This document shows positions 14,716 through 23,313 of a stretch of DNA of 43,641 nt, one piece after another (the stretch's first letter is position 1; the number at the start of each line of letters is the position of its first letter). Origin of the DNA: a virus; IMG/VR virus record IMGVR_UViG_3300037493_007247, positions 1 to 43,641 of that record; one strand, written 5' to 3'. A model generated the notes under the pieces. The model saw only the letters and a list, made by a program, of their open reading frames with translations. It had not been told where the DNA came from and did no database searches. A program made the translations under genes and the position numbers.

Positions 14716-15464
14716 TAGAACTGTAAGAATTTTGGTGTGTAATTGAGACCCAATCCTATATATGGAAAGAAGTTTTGGCCATTTGATCCTACACCAATAC
14801 TAACACCAAGACCTAAACTTTTTCTCATACTCATTTTTAAACCCTGTACACCATCATCGGCAAGTTTAATACCCTGCAGTCCATTAAACTGTGTACCTGG
14901 ATAGTCAGTTTTAACCTTAACAAAAATCTCTTTGGTTTTCTTATCCCGTGAAAGGGTTGCTTCCAGCCAAATATTTTGCTTTAGATCAATTACTGAAGAA
15001 CCTGTGAGCAACGTATCTCCTTCAATTTTATATGGAATAGAAAGACTAACTGATCGACTGCTTTTGCCCCATGTTTTGCTGTCAGAGGTTTTTAGAAGTG
15101 ATGCATAAGTTACACCGTTCTCAACTATCTGAGTATCATTAACTGTCTCTACAACAGTTACTATCTTTTCGATAATTTCAGTTTCAACACGTATAACAGT
15201 CTGTGGTGGTTTGTTTTTTTCAAACTTAAGATCTTTTTTAATCTCATCGAGAGTTAGCTCTAATCCTCTAATCTCAGCTGCAGCATTTCCATCCTTATCT
15301 TTGAAATTACGAACGGTGTCCTGCATTGCTGCAAAGTTATTTTTAGTTCGCGTGATTTCAGCCTGTGCTTTCCTTGTGCTTTCACATTGTCTAAAAAAAA
15401 GAATAACGAATATTGCCAAAGCAATAACCATTATCATATCTTTACCTAGTTTTAGTCCCTTCAT
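14715..15464 (-). CDS. Membrane-anchored protein with coiled coil and C-terminal beta domain
   Basis: A 249-residue protein with ATG at 15464 (an upstream TTG is rejected). Residues about 10-24 (MIMVIALAIFVILFF) are a transmembrane anchor. A charged coiled coil follows (about 28-85), then a Val/Thr-rich strand region, then a C-terminal Gly/aromatic alternation (GLGVSIGVGS and FPYIGLGLNY) like outer-membrane beta-hairpins. A protein spanning from the inner membrane to an outer-membrane-like end would fit a spanin-type lysis role, and similar anchored proteins are known in Bacteroidota phages and prophages. No lysis partner is visible in the window, so a tail-associated role cannot be excluded. 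Confidence 0.4.
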   Translation of the reverse strand: MKGLKLGKDMIMVIALAIFVILFFRQCESTRKAQAEITRTKNNFAAMQDTVRNFKDKDGNAAAEIRGLELTLDEIKKDLKFEKNKPPQTVIRVETEIIEKIVTVVETVNDTQIVENGVTYASLLKTSDSKTWGKSSRSVSLSIPYKIEGDTLLTGSSVIDLKQNIWLEATLSRDKKTKEIFVKVKTDYPGTQFNGLQGIKLADDGVQGLKMSMRKSLGLGVSIGVGSNGQNFFPYIGLGLNYTPKFLQF

Positions 15465-15702
15465 ATGCAATTTGTGCTAATTTTATTGGATCGATTGAGT
15501 CTTCTCCATATTTCTTTTTTAAACCTAACAAAAAATCATTCTCTTCTGCTCTCTTTTTTTCAATTGAATTAAGAGCAGTAGTTCTCCTGGCTTCTAAACC
15601 TGCCAAAGCAGTTGAAATAGAAGTAAGTTCCTCTCTCATATTTGAATAAAATGAGACGAAGTGTTTGATCTTGTTTTTTTCAATATTTGTAAAATCTGTC
15701 AT
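15442..15702 (-). CDS. Small coiled-coil protein of unknown function
   Basis: An 86-residue, highly charged, helical protein whose heptad-like region (about 20-60) suggests a coiled coil. Its 3' end overlaps the start of the membrane-anchored protein by 23 nt, and it begins just after the collagen-like fibre gene stops. The tight overlap suggests coupled translation with its neighbour. No family recognised. Confidence 0.5.
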   Translation of the reverse strand: MTDFTNIEKNKIKHFVSFYSNMREELTSISTALAGLEARRTTALNSIEKKRAEENDFLLGLKKKYGEDSIDPIKLAQIAYEGTKTR

Positions 15703-15703
15703 T

Positions 15704-18130
15704 TTATGATAAGTTAGTTATGTCTCCCCCGATATACATAAGACCTGGAGACCCGCCGAAGGCAGGAACCTCAAAGAACATAAAGATTCCCTTGTTACCA
15801 GGAGTGATATCGGCCAATTCGACTCCAGTAGATGCCATTACATAGCAATCTCTACCTCCACCAGCATCTCCATATTTTACTCTGATATCATCAGCGCTTG
15901 CTGCATCATTTTCAATTTCAATAACAAACATTCGAGCGTAAGTAAATGTATTTGTTTGATTGAATTGGATTGGTTTAAAATTGCCAACACCAGGGTTGAT
16001 TCTTGCTTTGAATTTTTGATACACAGCAAACTTAGGAATGGTAAAAGTATAAATACTGGCTGCTGCAGTAAACGTACCCAAATCCGTTACATTAGAAGAT
16101 GCTCCCGTAGCTACTGGTAAAAATGATAAGCCACCTGCTATGGTTTTTAAAGCACCATTCCATGTAGTATCTCCTAACCGTGTGTCTCCTTTTATGTCAT
16201 GAATAGCGCTAAAATCATTAAGATAGAGGCTTCCATCTTCTACTGTTATATCACCTTCTTCAACAGTCAGGTTACTTGCTCCCGTAGCACCCATTATGAG
16301 GTCTCCACTATTTACTAGTACATCATTACCTGCTTTAATTTCTAGATCACCGTTATCAACAGCTGCTCCTTCGTAGAAAGTGGTTAATCCATTTTCATCT
16401 ATGTCTACAGCAGGGGTAGATATACCTGCTTCATAGAATGCTGCTATTTTTTGTTTCTGGGTTCCTGATACTACAGTGTCTTGTCCCGCGCTTATAAGTA
16501 AACGATAGTTTGGAGTGGTTGAGTAATTCTGTTTTGTTCTTAATCCAATATAAACGCTTTGGTAGTAATCGCCTCTTTGGTTGTAATTGGCCTGAGATGT
16601 AGTTCCATCCCATAACATATAAATGCTACCACCCAAACCAATCTGTGAACCACCTGAGGTTTGAGAGCGAGATTGCCCAGATGCTAAATAAAGGTTACCT
16701 CCCTTACCGCTTCCAGTTACTAAAGCGGTTTGAGCACTTCCAGGTTTAATCAACAAAGAGTTACCCGATCTGTTTGCAGATGATGCAGAATCCGCTACTG
16801 AAATCTGTCGTCTCTCCGTGTCAGGATCACCTGCCGCAGTAACATCAACATGTTCCCAGTTTATGTAACCAGGATCTGCACCAGCCCCTGTCTTTTTTAA
16901 TTCTATATTAGAACCAAGAACTGAAACAGCGCTAGAGGTAATCTGGGTCATGTTACCAGTTCCACCTGGTAGACCGAAGTGGGCCCAATTGTTTGAATCA
17001 GTTGCCCATGCTGCAAGAGAAAAGTCCCCGGCTATACCAATATAACCAGATGAATTAAAACTATAAGCCGCATAAGCACTAGCACTCGTTGGTACCGGTC
17101 CCGTATATTGCGCATTTAGTGCTCCTGTAAATGTTTTGATTAATCTCCCAAAGATAGCATGGTTTGTGCTGTTATATGAAAGATACACAGCACCACTAAT
17201 ATTTGAAGAATTAATAACAGTATTGAGTGCAGTGTTTAAGTAAACACTTTTTGATGCAAATGTTGTTAGTTGAATACCATAAGTAGCATCGCCTGGAGTT
17301 ACAGCAATTTGTCCCTGTAAAACGTTTGTGCTCTCATAACCTCTGATATAAATAGTTCCACCTGCAGTAGTGTCGTATGCTCTTCTATATCCAGTAATAT
17401 AAACAGCCTCCGGTCCAAACCCTTGATCTCCATTAGTTGGTGCAGAAACGGTTTGTCCCAAATAAACAGTTCTTGCTGCAGTAAGATCCATTCCCTTATC
17501 AGTGAAATAGGTTTGAAGACCATAATCCGTTGCTGAAGTAGAATTTTTAACTTGATATATTCTTAGCCCATCATTTACAGTTAATTGAAGTTGTAACATG
17601 TCAGTGATGGTAGTAGTGTTGCTACTATCGCCACCTGAAAGAACAATATTTGGTACCCCACTTATATTATTAAGAGAATGTATAAAAAGACTTCCTTTTT
17701 CAATGGAAATCTGATTGAGATAAGTATCATTAATTATATAGTTTTCAGTACCACTATAACTTGGAAAACCTGTTGGATATGCACCTACTAAAATTGCTGG
17801 AATTTCATAGTTTCCTGATGAATCTGTAAACAGTTGATTTAATGGAGGTGCAAACTCTGCATCATAACTTGTGAATTTAGAGGGTCCTTGTGATCCTGCA
17901 TAAGCCCATCCGGCAGCTTGCCCCTGTGATCCTGCAGCACCAGTAGCACCTTTTGCTCCGGTTGCACCCTGTACACCTTGGGGTCCTGCAGGACCAGAAA
18001 CACCTTGAGATCCCTGGGGTCCTGCAGGACCCCCGCCGTTGAGAATAACCTGATCAAAATTATAATTGATCTTATCTGCTGCTCCTGAGATGGTATCAGA
18101 AGCAAAAATCTCTTTTATAGTTATAGGCAT
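15704..18130 (-). CDS. Collagen-like tail fibre protein
   Basis: An 808-residue fibre. The N-terminal module (1-30) has ASDTISGAADKINYNFDQVI, shared with the 205-residue protein encoded at 29134-29751, and probably attaches to the baseplate. Residues 34-70 are collagen-type Gly-X-Y triplets (GPAGPQG-type units), which form trimeric rods. The long remainder is Gly/Ser/Thr/Asn-rich beta sequence, including a row of short repeats near 595-640 (LEIKAGNDVLVNSGDL, LTVEEGDITVEDGSL) that look like a beta-helix. It probably forms a host-contacting fibre. No peptidase or chaperone domain was seen at the C-terminus. Confidence 0.7.
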   Translation of the reverse strand: MPITIKEIFASDTISGAADKINYNFDQVILNGGGPAGPQGSQGVSGPAGPQGVQGATGAKGATGAAGSQGQAAGWAYAGSQGPSKFTSYDAEFAPPLNQLFTDSSGNYEIPAILVGAYPTGFPSYSGTENYIINDTYLNQISIEKGSLFIHSLNNISGVPNIVLSGGDSSNTTTITDMLQLQLTVNDGLRIYQVKNSTSATDYGLQTYFTDKGMDLTAARTVYLGQTVSAPTNGDQGFGPEAVYITGYRRAYDTTAGGTIYIRGYESTNVLQGQIAVTPGDATYGIQLTTFASKSVYLNTALNTVINSSNISGAVYLSYNSTNHAIFGRLIKTFTGALNAQYTGPVPTSASAYAAYSFNSSGYIGIAGDFSLAAWATDSNNWAHFGLPGGTGNMTQITSSAVSVLGSNIELKKTGAGADPGYINWEHVDVTAAGDPDTERRQISVADSASSANRSGNSLLIKPGSAQTALVTGSGKGGNLYLASGQSRSQTSGGSQIGLGGSIYMLWDGTTSQANYNQRGDYYQSVYIGLRTKQNYSTTPNYRLLISAGQDTVVSGTQKQKIAAFYEAGISTPAVDIDENGLTTFYEGAAVDNGDLEIKAGNDVLVNSGDLIMGATGASNLTVEEGDITVEDGSLYLNDFSAIHDIKGDTRLGDTTWNGALKTIAGGLSFLPVATGASSNVTDLGTFTAAASIYTFTIPKFAVYQKFKARINPGVGNFKPIQFNQTNTFTYARMFVIEIENDAASADDIRVKYGDAGGGRDCYVMASTGVELADITPGNKGIFMFFEVPAFGGSPGLMYIGGDITNLS

Positions 18131-18136
18131 TCTCTT

Positions 18137-21100
18137 CTATTTTTTTGATAATGTTACACTTAAACCAACAGAATAATCATAACCTTTATCTATATTATAT
18201 ATTACCTGAAAATCAAGACTGTTGGGGACTGGGAATTGAATACCTGCATTTTTATCAATTGCAAATCCAGCTGCAATCTTTTGCTGATCATTTAATTGTA
18301 ATGTGTTATAAACAACAGTTCCTGTTCCAGTTACTTTCTTGATGTAAAGATTTATGTTTTCTATCTTGTAAACAGGTATAATATTATTTGTAATATATGA
18401 ATTCACATCATCTGCTATTGACTGCTCGTCTGAGAAGCTATAAAGTGGATTTATATACTTTTCAAAATACGTGTAAATTTCATCAAATAGGTAACTTGTG
18501 GCTGCTTTGTTAATAAGAGCATATAGATCAATAGTAAGCTCAAGCCCATCACCTTCAAACATTACATCACCCGTTACAAGAGTGTTGTCAAAAAGAGCAT
18601 TCTTATTAAACGGAGATGGATTAAAAGTTTCTAATCGTAGTGTTGATGGAGTCTTCATGATTTTTGAAGCCATGAATGACTTTTTCTCAAGTTGATTTCT
18701 GGTACCTGCTTTCAATTCGAATAGACCTGATGACAAATTCTTAACAAAATATCCTGGATCCCAGCTTGATCTAAAAACATAAAAATCTCTTTTATCTATT
18801 GCAGTTTCTGTAATCAAAGGATATAATGCTTTATAGGCAGATTGTGTCGATAATTGAATAACAGATGCCGGAGTTTGTTCATTCGCTTTGTGATAGAAAA
18901 GATTTTGAATAATTCCAAACAATGGATCACTAACATTTAGTTGTGTGTTTTTGTATCTAAAAAAATTCTTCACCGAATCTTCGTATGTGCTTCCCGTTGG
19001 AATTAATTCACCAACATAAGGATCTACAAACTTAAAGATATCTACAAAAATTGGAGCATATAAACCAAAGTGTCTGTAAAATGGAGTTATTTGAACACTT
19101 TGATTTAAGAATAATCTGTATCCAACTGTATCAACAAGATTAAACTGCACGGGTTTATCTGGATCTTGTATTGAAGTTAAATAGATTGGCTTTTGAATAA
19201 CATTAGGACTAATAAGTTCAACTGCAAACTCGTTTGTGGTCTCAGCTCCTGTTTCGCTAACAGTGGTATAATCAATTGAAGGCGCCCCTTCGTTTACATT
19301 TGTCAAAATATTTCCAAACGACGCCTCTAAAAATCTATCAGCAAATGCATTAAACCCTGCGTCTTCCAAAAAGAGCTCGACTGATCTAAAGCTGTTTCCA
19401 CCCAAAACAGGTGGCCATGAAACGTTAACAAAATTGGTTCCATTCCATTTTTGTACAGCTTGACACGTCAATTTATCCTCCGTTAAAACATTTTTAACAT
19501 TAAAAATTCTATAGCTACCCGCCGCAGATCCTGTCGATATTGAAAAAAGTATATTTGGATACGCTCCAGTTAAAGACCCACCCGTAGAAACACTATTGAC
19601 CTTTATTTGTCTGAGAAAATTTGGAGTAGAATCATTAAAATTACTTTTAACTCCTTTAATAATAAAATCACCCGTTATTGTAGTTTCAGCATATGTTGGA
19701 TCCAGTGCTCCATCTATTCTAGGATCTCCATAATCAATATTATTTCCAGTAAGAGTATCGTAATCACAACCGGTAGCTGCAAGAATCTTACTATTAAGAG
19801 CATATAACATAGTTCTATCTACTATGTTTTCACCTAAATCAAAACATTCCTCATTAATATACAAGTAGATAAACATTGTTACCGTTTTCCACTTTTTGTT
19901 TTCAATGAATTTAATTTTAAAATTAGGTTCTTCACTTACAGTAGGAACTAAAACTGCAGAAAATCTATAATCATTAAACCTTTCGTTTTTAACAAATGCC
20001 GTAGTTTTAACGTCAAAGTTAAGAGATGAGTTACTCGTTGCTCTTTGTTTTAAAACTATCTTAGATCCCCTAAAAAAAGTTTGGGCGAATGAATCAGAGT
20101 TACCTCCATACACAGAGGCATATCTCAACTGTCTATCTACAGCAACTTCACTTCCATCATAGAGTGTAAGACTGTCAACTATAAAGTACTCTTTAAATTT
20201 ATCCAGTACAACATTTTTTATATCAGTTTCGGATAAAACATCCGAGAAATAACTCCAAGATCTCTTTGCGTCTACAGAGGTAAAGTAATCCGGTATTTTT
20301 GAAAGCAAATACCATTCGTGTGTTAAGGAATACGCATCTCGGTTTTTCACATCACCCACGGGTGCAAAGTTGAAATTACCAAACGCTCTCGACATATCAA
20401 ATCTATATGCCTTGTTTCTGGTATCTTTACCATAATCAAAATACCCCCATTTATTAATAAATGGAACAACCCTAGATGAGGTTACAAGTTCTTTTGTAAA
20501 GTTTTCATTAAGCCTATCATACTCACTTAAAATAGGATTTACTGCTGAAAGAGTTGATGTTGTGGTGGGAAGTAATGGCTCAAGAGTTGTGAATCCCCCA
20601 TTTAGATAAAAGTTTTCAATGTCAGGGTGATATGAAAGGGGGTTAGATGAATCTGTATACCAATCTCTCTCAACTTCTAACTCACCCAAGTCTGAATAGA
20701 AAGTGCTATAAAAATCAAAATCAAAATCCTTTACTGGAACAATAGAAAGTCTACCATAATTTGGAACAAACAAATCATATAGAATTACATAACCAGTTGA
20801 GTTAGTGATTAGGTTTTTATTATCAGTATTAACACAGTAGTAGGAATCAACATTGGGTATAGATGTGTAAACAAAATCGCTGTTTCTAACTGCCTCATCT
20901 ACATATAAAGAGATTGAAGTTATTTGTGCAAATCCTGTTGAAGTTTTTAAGTATTTACCAACTTCAAATCCATCAACATTTAGATTAGAAACTTTAATTC
21001 TAGAGCTATTAAAATCAGTTCCTCCCGTGAAGTTTATTTGGTTTGAAACCTCGGCTGGAAAGCTTGAAACTATACTAGACTGATTAAATCCAAAGTTTTG

Positions 21101-22702
21101 TAAAACAATATAAATCTGGTTTGATGGTGTGCCCGTAAACCTAGATATAAAATAAAGATTTGCTCCCTCCCTAACTACATCAAACGATCTGCTGTCAGGA
21201 GAAACAAAAGCAATTGCATTGTACATCGCAGTTGCAATCTCTAACGGAGTACCAAATGGTGAAAAGAAATTGTTTGAGTTTTCGCCAGGAATAGTTAAGT
21301 CGGCTTCAGATGATATGCTACCTTCTAAAACACCATTTCTGTAAAAAAATAAATTAGCTCCATCGGGTGGATTTGATAACATAGTTATCTTTGCAGAAGC
21401 TTTTCCTTTAGGAACTAAAACCTCTGCTTTTGCATTAAAAGAGGTTTGATCAAATCCAACAAACTGAGAAACGTCAATCGAAGTGTTTGATAACCTTAGT
21501 TGATTAGAACCCCACCCAGATCCCCTCTTTATCTCGTAAATATTATCGTTTTTATCATTTACATAAAAGAAAGAATTAAACTGCTGAACTTCGCTGGGGG
21601 TGTATGCTGAGTTAGATCCATCATAAAAATCAGTATACTTTGTTAAAGTTGCTGGATCATAATACAATAGAACTCCATTTGAGTTTGAAATTTCAAATTT
21701 AGTACTTAAAGTATCAGAAACATAATTAGTGCTAGGAGGAACAGGTGTTTGATCTTTATCATTTTTTGCACCATAATAAAATTCAGATCCAGCAAGTCTA
21801 AAGGTACCCTCACTTACTTTATTAACGTATAACCCAAAATAACGATTAATCTCATAATCATTGGCAGTTTCATCGCTAAAAAGAAACTGTAGATTCATTA
21901 AATTTGCACAAATAATTCCAGTTCTTTCAAATCCAGTTGTTATGAAATACTCAGTTTCAATAATTGAATTTTCTTTTGTTATAAGCTCTTCATAAGCATA
22001 CTCATCTGAACTGGAAAATCCGCCTCTTGTGTATGAAATACCTTGCCATTTTACTGGAGTTTCTTTGTTGTATTGAAACATGAATGGAGCAGCTGGATAG
22101 TTTGGATCGTCAATATGTTTACGAAGATACTTACCAATCTTTGAGTTTTTGGTTAAATCAAAGGTTTTTATTACAGTTGAGTTATTTAAAACAAACTCAG
22201 AGAAATAACTAGCATCGTTTATTTGAGCAATGTTTTCTGTTTCAGAAGTTGCCAAAACCTCGTTTACACTTAATGGTCCATTTAATCTAACTATGACAAA
22301 AGCTTCTGGAAGTTCCTCATCCAACCAAAGAGGAGCTAAAACTGAAAAATCCTCATTATACGCAGTAGACGTTAAAACCTGTGCGCCGCTGATATAAGTA
22401 GTGTCATATTGCCCGCCGTAAGTTTCACCTACAATTTGATTTGAAAAGCTCTCTTTTACTCCAAATGCAAGATTTTTTGGAAACTGCCCTTGTTGATAAA
22501 AATTAAAAATATCGTAAGAGTATGAAGAGTTTTCTGCAATCTCAAATGCCTTAAATTCTGATGCAGAAATTTGGCTGTTTGCATCAAAAGAATCTAAAAA
22601 CAATTTTCCATCAGAATTCACAACAAGTTTTACATTTGTTGTAAGCTTTGGGTTAGTTCTTAGAAGCTGAAAGCTAAAGTTATCAAGTATCTCTCTAGAC
22701 AC
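18137..22702 (-). CDS. Very large virion (tail/baseplate-associated) protein
   Basis: A 1521-residue protein starting with GTG, the largest in the window. It is Asn/Ser/Phe/Tyr-rich with many beta-strand segments and no transmembrane helix, as expected for a tail fibre or baseplate periphery protein. I recognise no enzymatic motif. It lies between the sulfotransferase and the collagen-like fibre in the operon, hence a distal-tail role is likely. Upstream, the run of A's and GCCCC before the GTG is not a convincing Shine-Dalgarno site. Confidence 0.55.
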   Translation of the reverse strand: MSREILDNFSFQLLRTNPKLTTNVKLVVNSDGKLFLDSFDANSQISASEFKAFEIAENSSYSYDIFNFYQQGQFPKNLAFGVKESFSNQIVGETYGGQYDTTYISGAQVLTSTAYNEDFSVLAPLWLDEELPEAFVIVRLNGPLSVNEVLATSETENIAQINDASYFSEFVLNNSTVIKTFDLTKNSKIGKYLRKHIDDPNYPAAPFMFQYNKETPVKWQGISYTRGGFSSSDEYAYEELITKENSIIETEYFITTGFERTGIICANLMNLQFLFSDETANDYEINRYFGLYVNKVSEGTFRLAGSEFYYGAKNDKDQTPVPPSTNYVSDTLSTKFEISNSNGVLLYYDPATLTKYTDFYDGSNSAYTPSEVQQFNSFFYVNDKNDNIYEIKRGSGWGSNQLRLSNTSIDVSQFVGFDQTSFNAKAEVLVPKGKASAKITMLSNPPDGANLFFYRNGVLEGSISSEADLTIPGENSNNFFSPFGTPLEIATAMYNAIAFVSPDSRSFDVVREGANLYFISRFTGTPSNQIYIVLQNFGFNQSSIVSSFPAEVSNQINFTGGTDFNSSRIKVSNLNVDGFEVGKYLKTSTGFAQITSISLYVDEAVRNSDFVYTSIPNVDSYYCVNTDNKNLITNSTGYVILYDLFVPNYGRLSIVPVKDFDFDFYSTFYSDLGELEVERDWYTDSSNPLSYHPDIENFYLNGGFTTLEPLLPTTTSTLSAVNPILSEYDRLNENFTKELVTSSRVVPFINKWGYFDYGKDTRNKAYRFDMSRAFGNFNFAPVGDVKNRDAYSLTHEWYLLSKIPDYFTSVDAKRSWSYFSDVLSETDIKNVVLDKFKEYFIVDSLTLYDGSEVAVDRQLRYASVYGGNSDSFAQTFFRGSKIVLKQRATSNSSLNFDVKTTAFVKNERFNDYRFSAVLVPTVSEEPNFKIKFIENKKWKTVTMFIYLYINEECFDLGENIVDRTMLYALNSKILAATGCDYDTLTGNNIDYGDPRIDGALDPTYAETTITGDFIIKGVKSNFNDSTPNFLRQIKVNSVSTGGSLTGAYPNILFSISTGSAAGSYRIFNVKNVLTEDKLTCQAVQKWNGTNFVNVSWPPVLGGNSFRSVELFLEDAGFNAFADRFLEASFGNILTNVNEGAPSIDYTTVSETGAETTNEFAVELISPNVIQKPIYLTSIQDPDKPVQFNLVDTVGYRLFLNQSVQITPFYRHFGLYAPIFVDIFKFVDPYVGELIPTGSTYEDSVKNFFRYKNTQLNVSDPLFGIIQNLFYHKANEQTPASVIQLSTQSAYKALYPLITETAIDKRDFYVFRSSWDPGYFVKNLSSGLFELKAGTRNQLEKKSFMASKIMKTPSTLRLETFNPSPFNKNALFDNTLVTGDVMFEGDGLELTIDLYALINKAATSYLFDEIYTYFEKYINPLYSFSDEQSIADDVNSYITNNIIPVYKIENINLYIKKVTGTGTVVYNTLQLNDQQKIAAGFAIDKNAGIQFPVPNSLDFQVIYNIDKGYDYSVGLSVTLSKK

Positions 22703-22728
22703 AAAAGGGGCTTTTTTTATTTATCTTT

Positions 22729-23313
22729 TTAATGAAATGAATACTTAAATAACTCTATCTCTTCACCATAAATTAATTCTATAATTTTTCTTTCTTTTGT
22801 TGAGTAGGCTTCTTTGTAAGGTGTTCTGTTTGGATTAAACTGATGTTTAACAGACAAATCTATATTGTAACCGGTAGATTCATAAAAATTTTGAACGTCC
22901 TTTCTAAGTGATTCAAATCGAATAACATGATTTAAGTTTTGAATTCCACCAGTCCACCAGTTAAAGGTTTGAACCAATCGATATGGAAATATTTTTTTTT
23001 GATTGATGTAGTAAGTCTCACCCTTTGACATTGCATCAAAATAGTTACTTATATGTTCAACAAATTCTGGAAAACTTATATCAGAAAATCTTTTATTAAA
23101 CTGATATGTTGAATGTATTCTATCCCATGGATTTCTTACAACCGTAAAAAAGGTCCATTGATCTCTATCAATATTTTTATTTGCATCGATAAAATCCCCA
23201 TGGGACATGTGTCGACCACAAATACGTTCAGAATTATTTAATGACTCTTCTATTGTAGTGCCGGCGGTTTTAGGAATATGAATAAAAAACAACCGATCAT
23301 CGAAAAGTATCAT
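22729..23313 (-). CDS. Sulfotransferase-family protein
   Basis: A 194-residue protein with both PAPS-binding signatures of the sulfotransferase family: the 5'-phosphosulfate loop FIHIPKTAGTT (10-20) and the 3'-phosphate site VVRNPWDRIHSTY (58-70). It would move sulfate from PAPS to a hydroxyl, often on a carbohydrate. The ATG overlaps the stop of the 1219-residue tail protein (ATGA), so it is coupled to virion production and not a loose insertion. The acceptor may be a tail protein, a glycan added by the phage glycosyltransferases, or a host surface polysaccharide; the sequence does not tell which. Confidence 0.75.
   Translation of the reverse strand: MILFDDRLFFIHIPKTAGTTIEESLNNSERICGRHMSHGDFIDANKNIDRDQWTFFTVVRNPWDRIHSTYQFNKRFSDISFPEFVEHISNYFDAMSKGETYYINQKKIFPYRLVQTFNWWTGGIQNLNHVIRFESLRKDVQNFYESTGYNIDLSVKHQFNPNRTPYKEAYSTKERKIIELIYGEEIELFKYSFH

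Noticed and set aside
22703-22728. Terminator between the sulfotransferase and the 1521-residue gene
   Set aside because: Only a 5-bp AAAAG/CTTTT pairing with a tiny loop; too weak, and genes on both sides appear co-transcribed.
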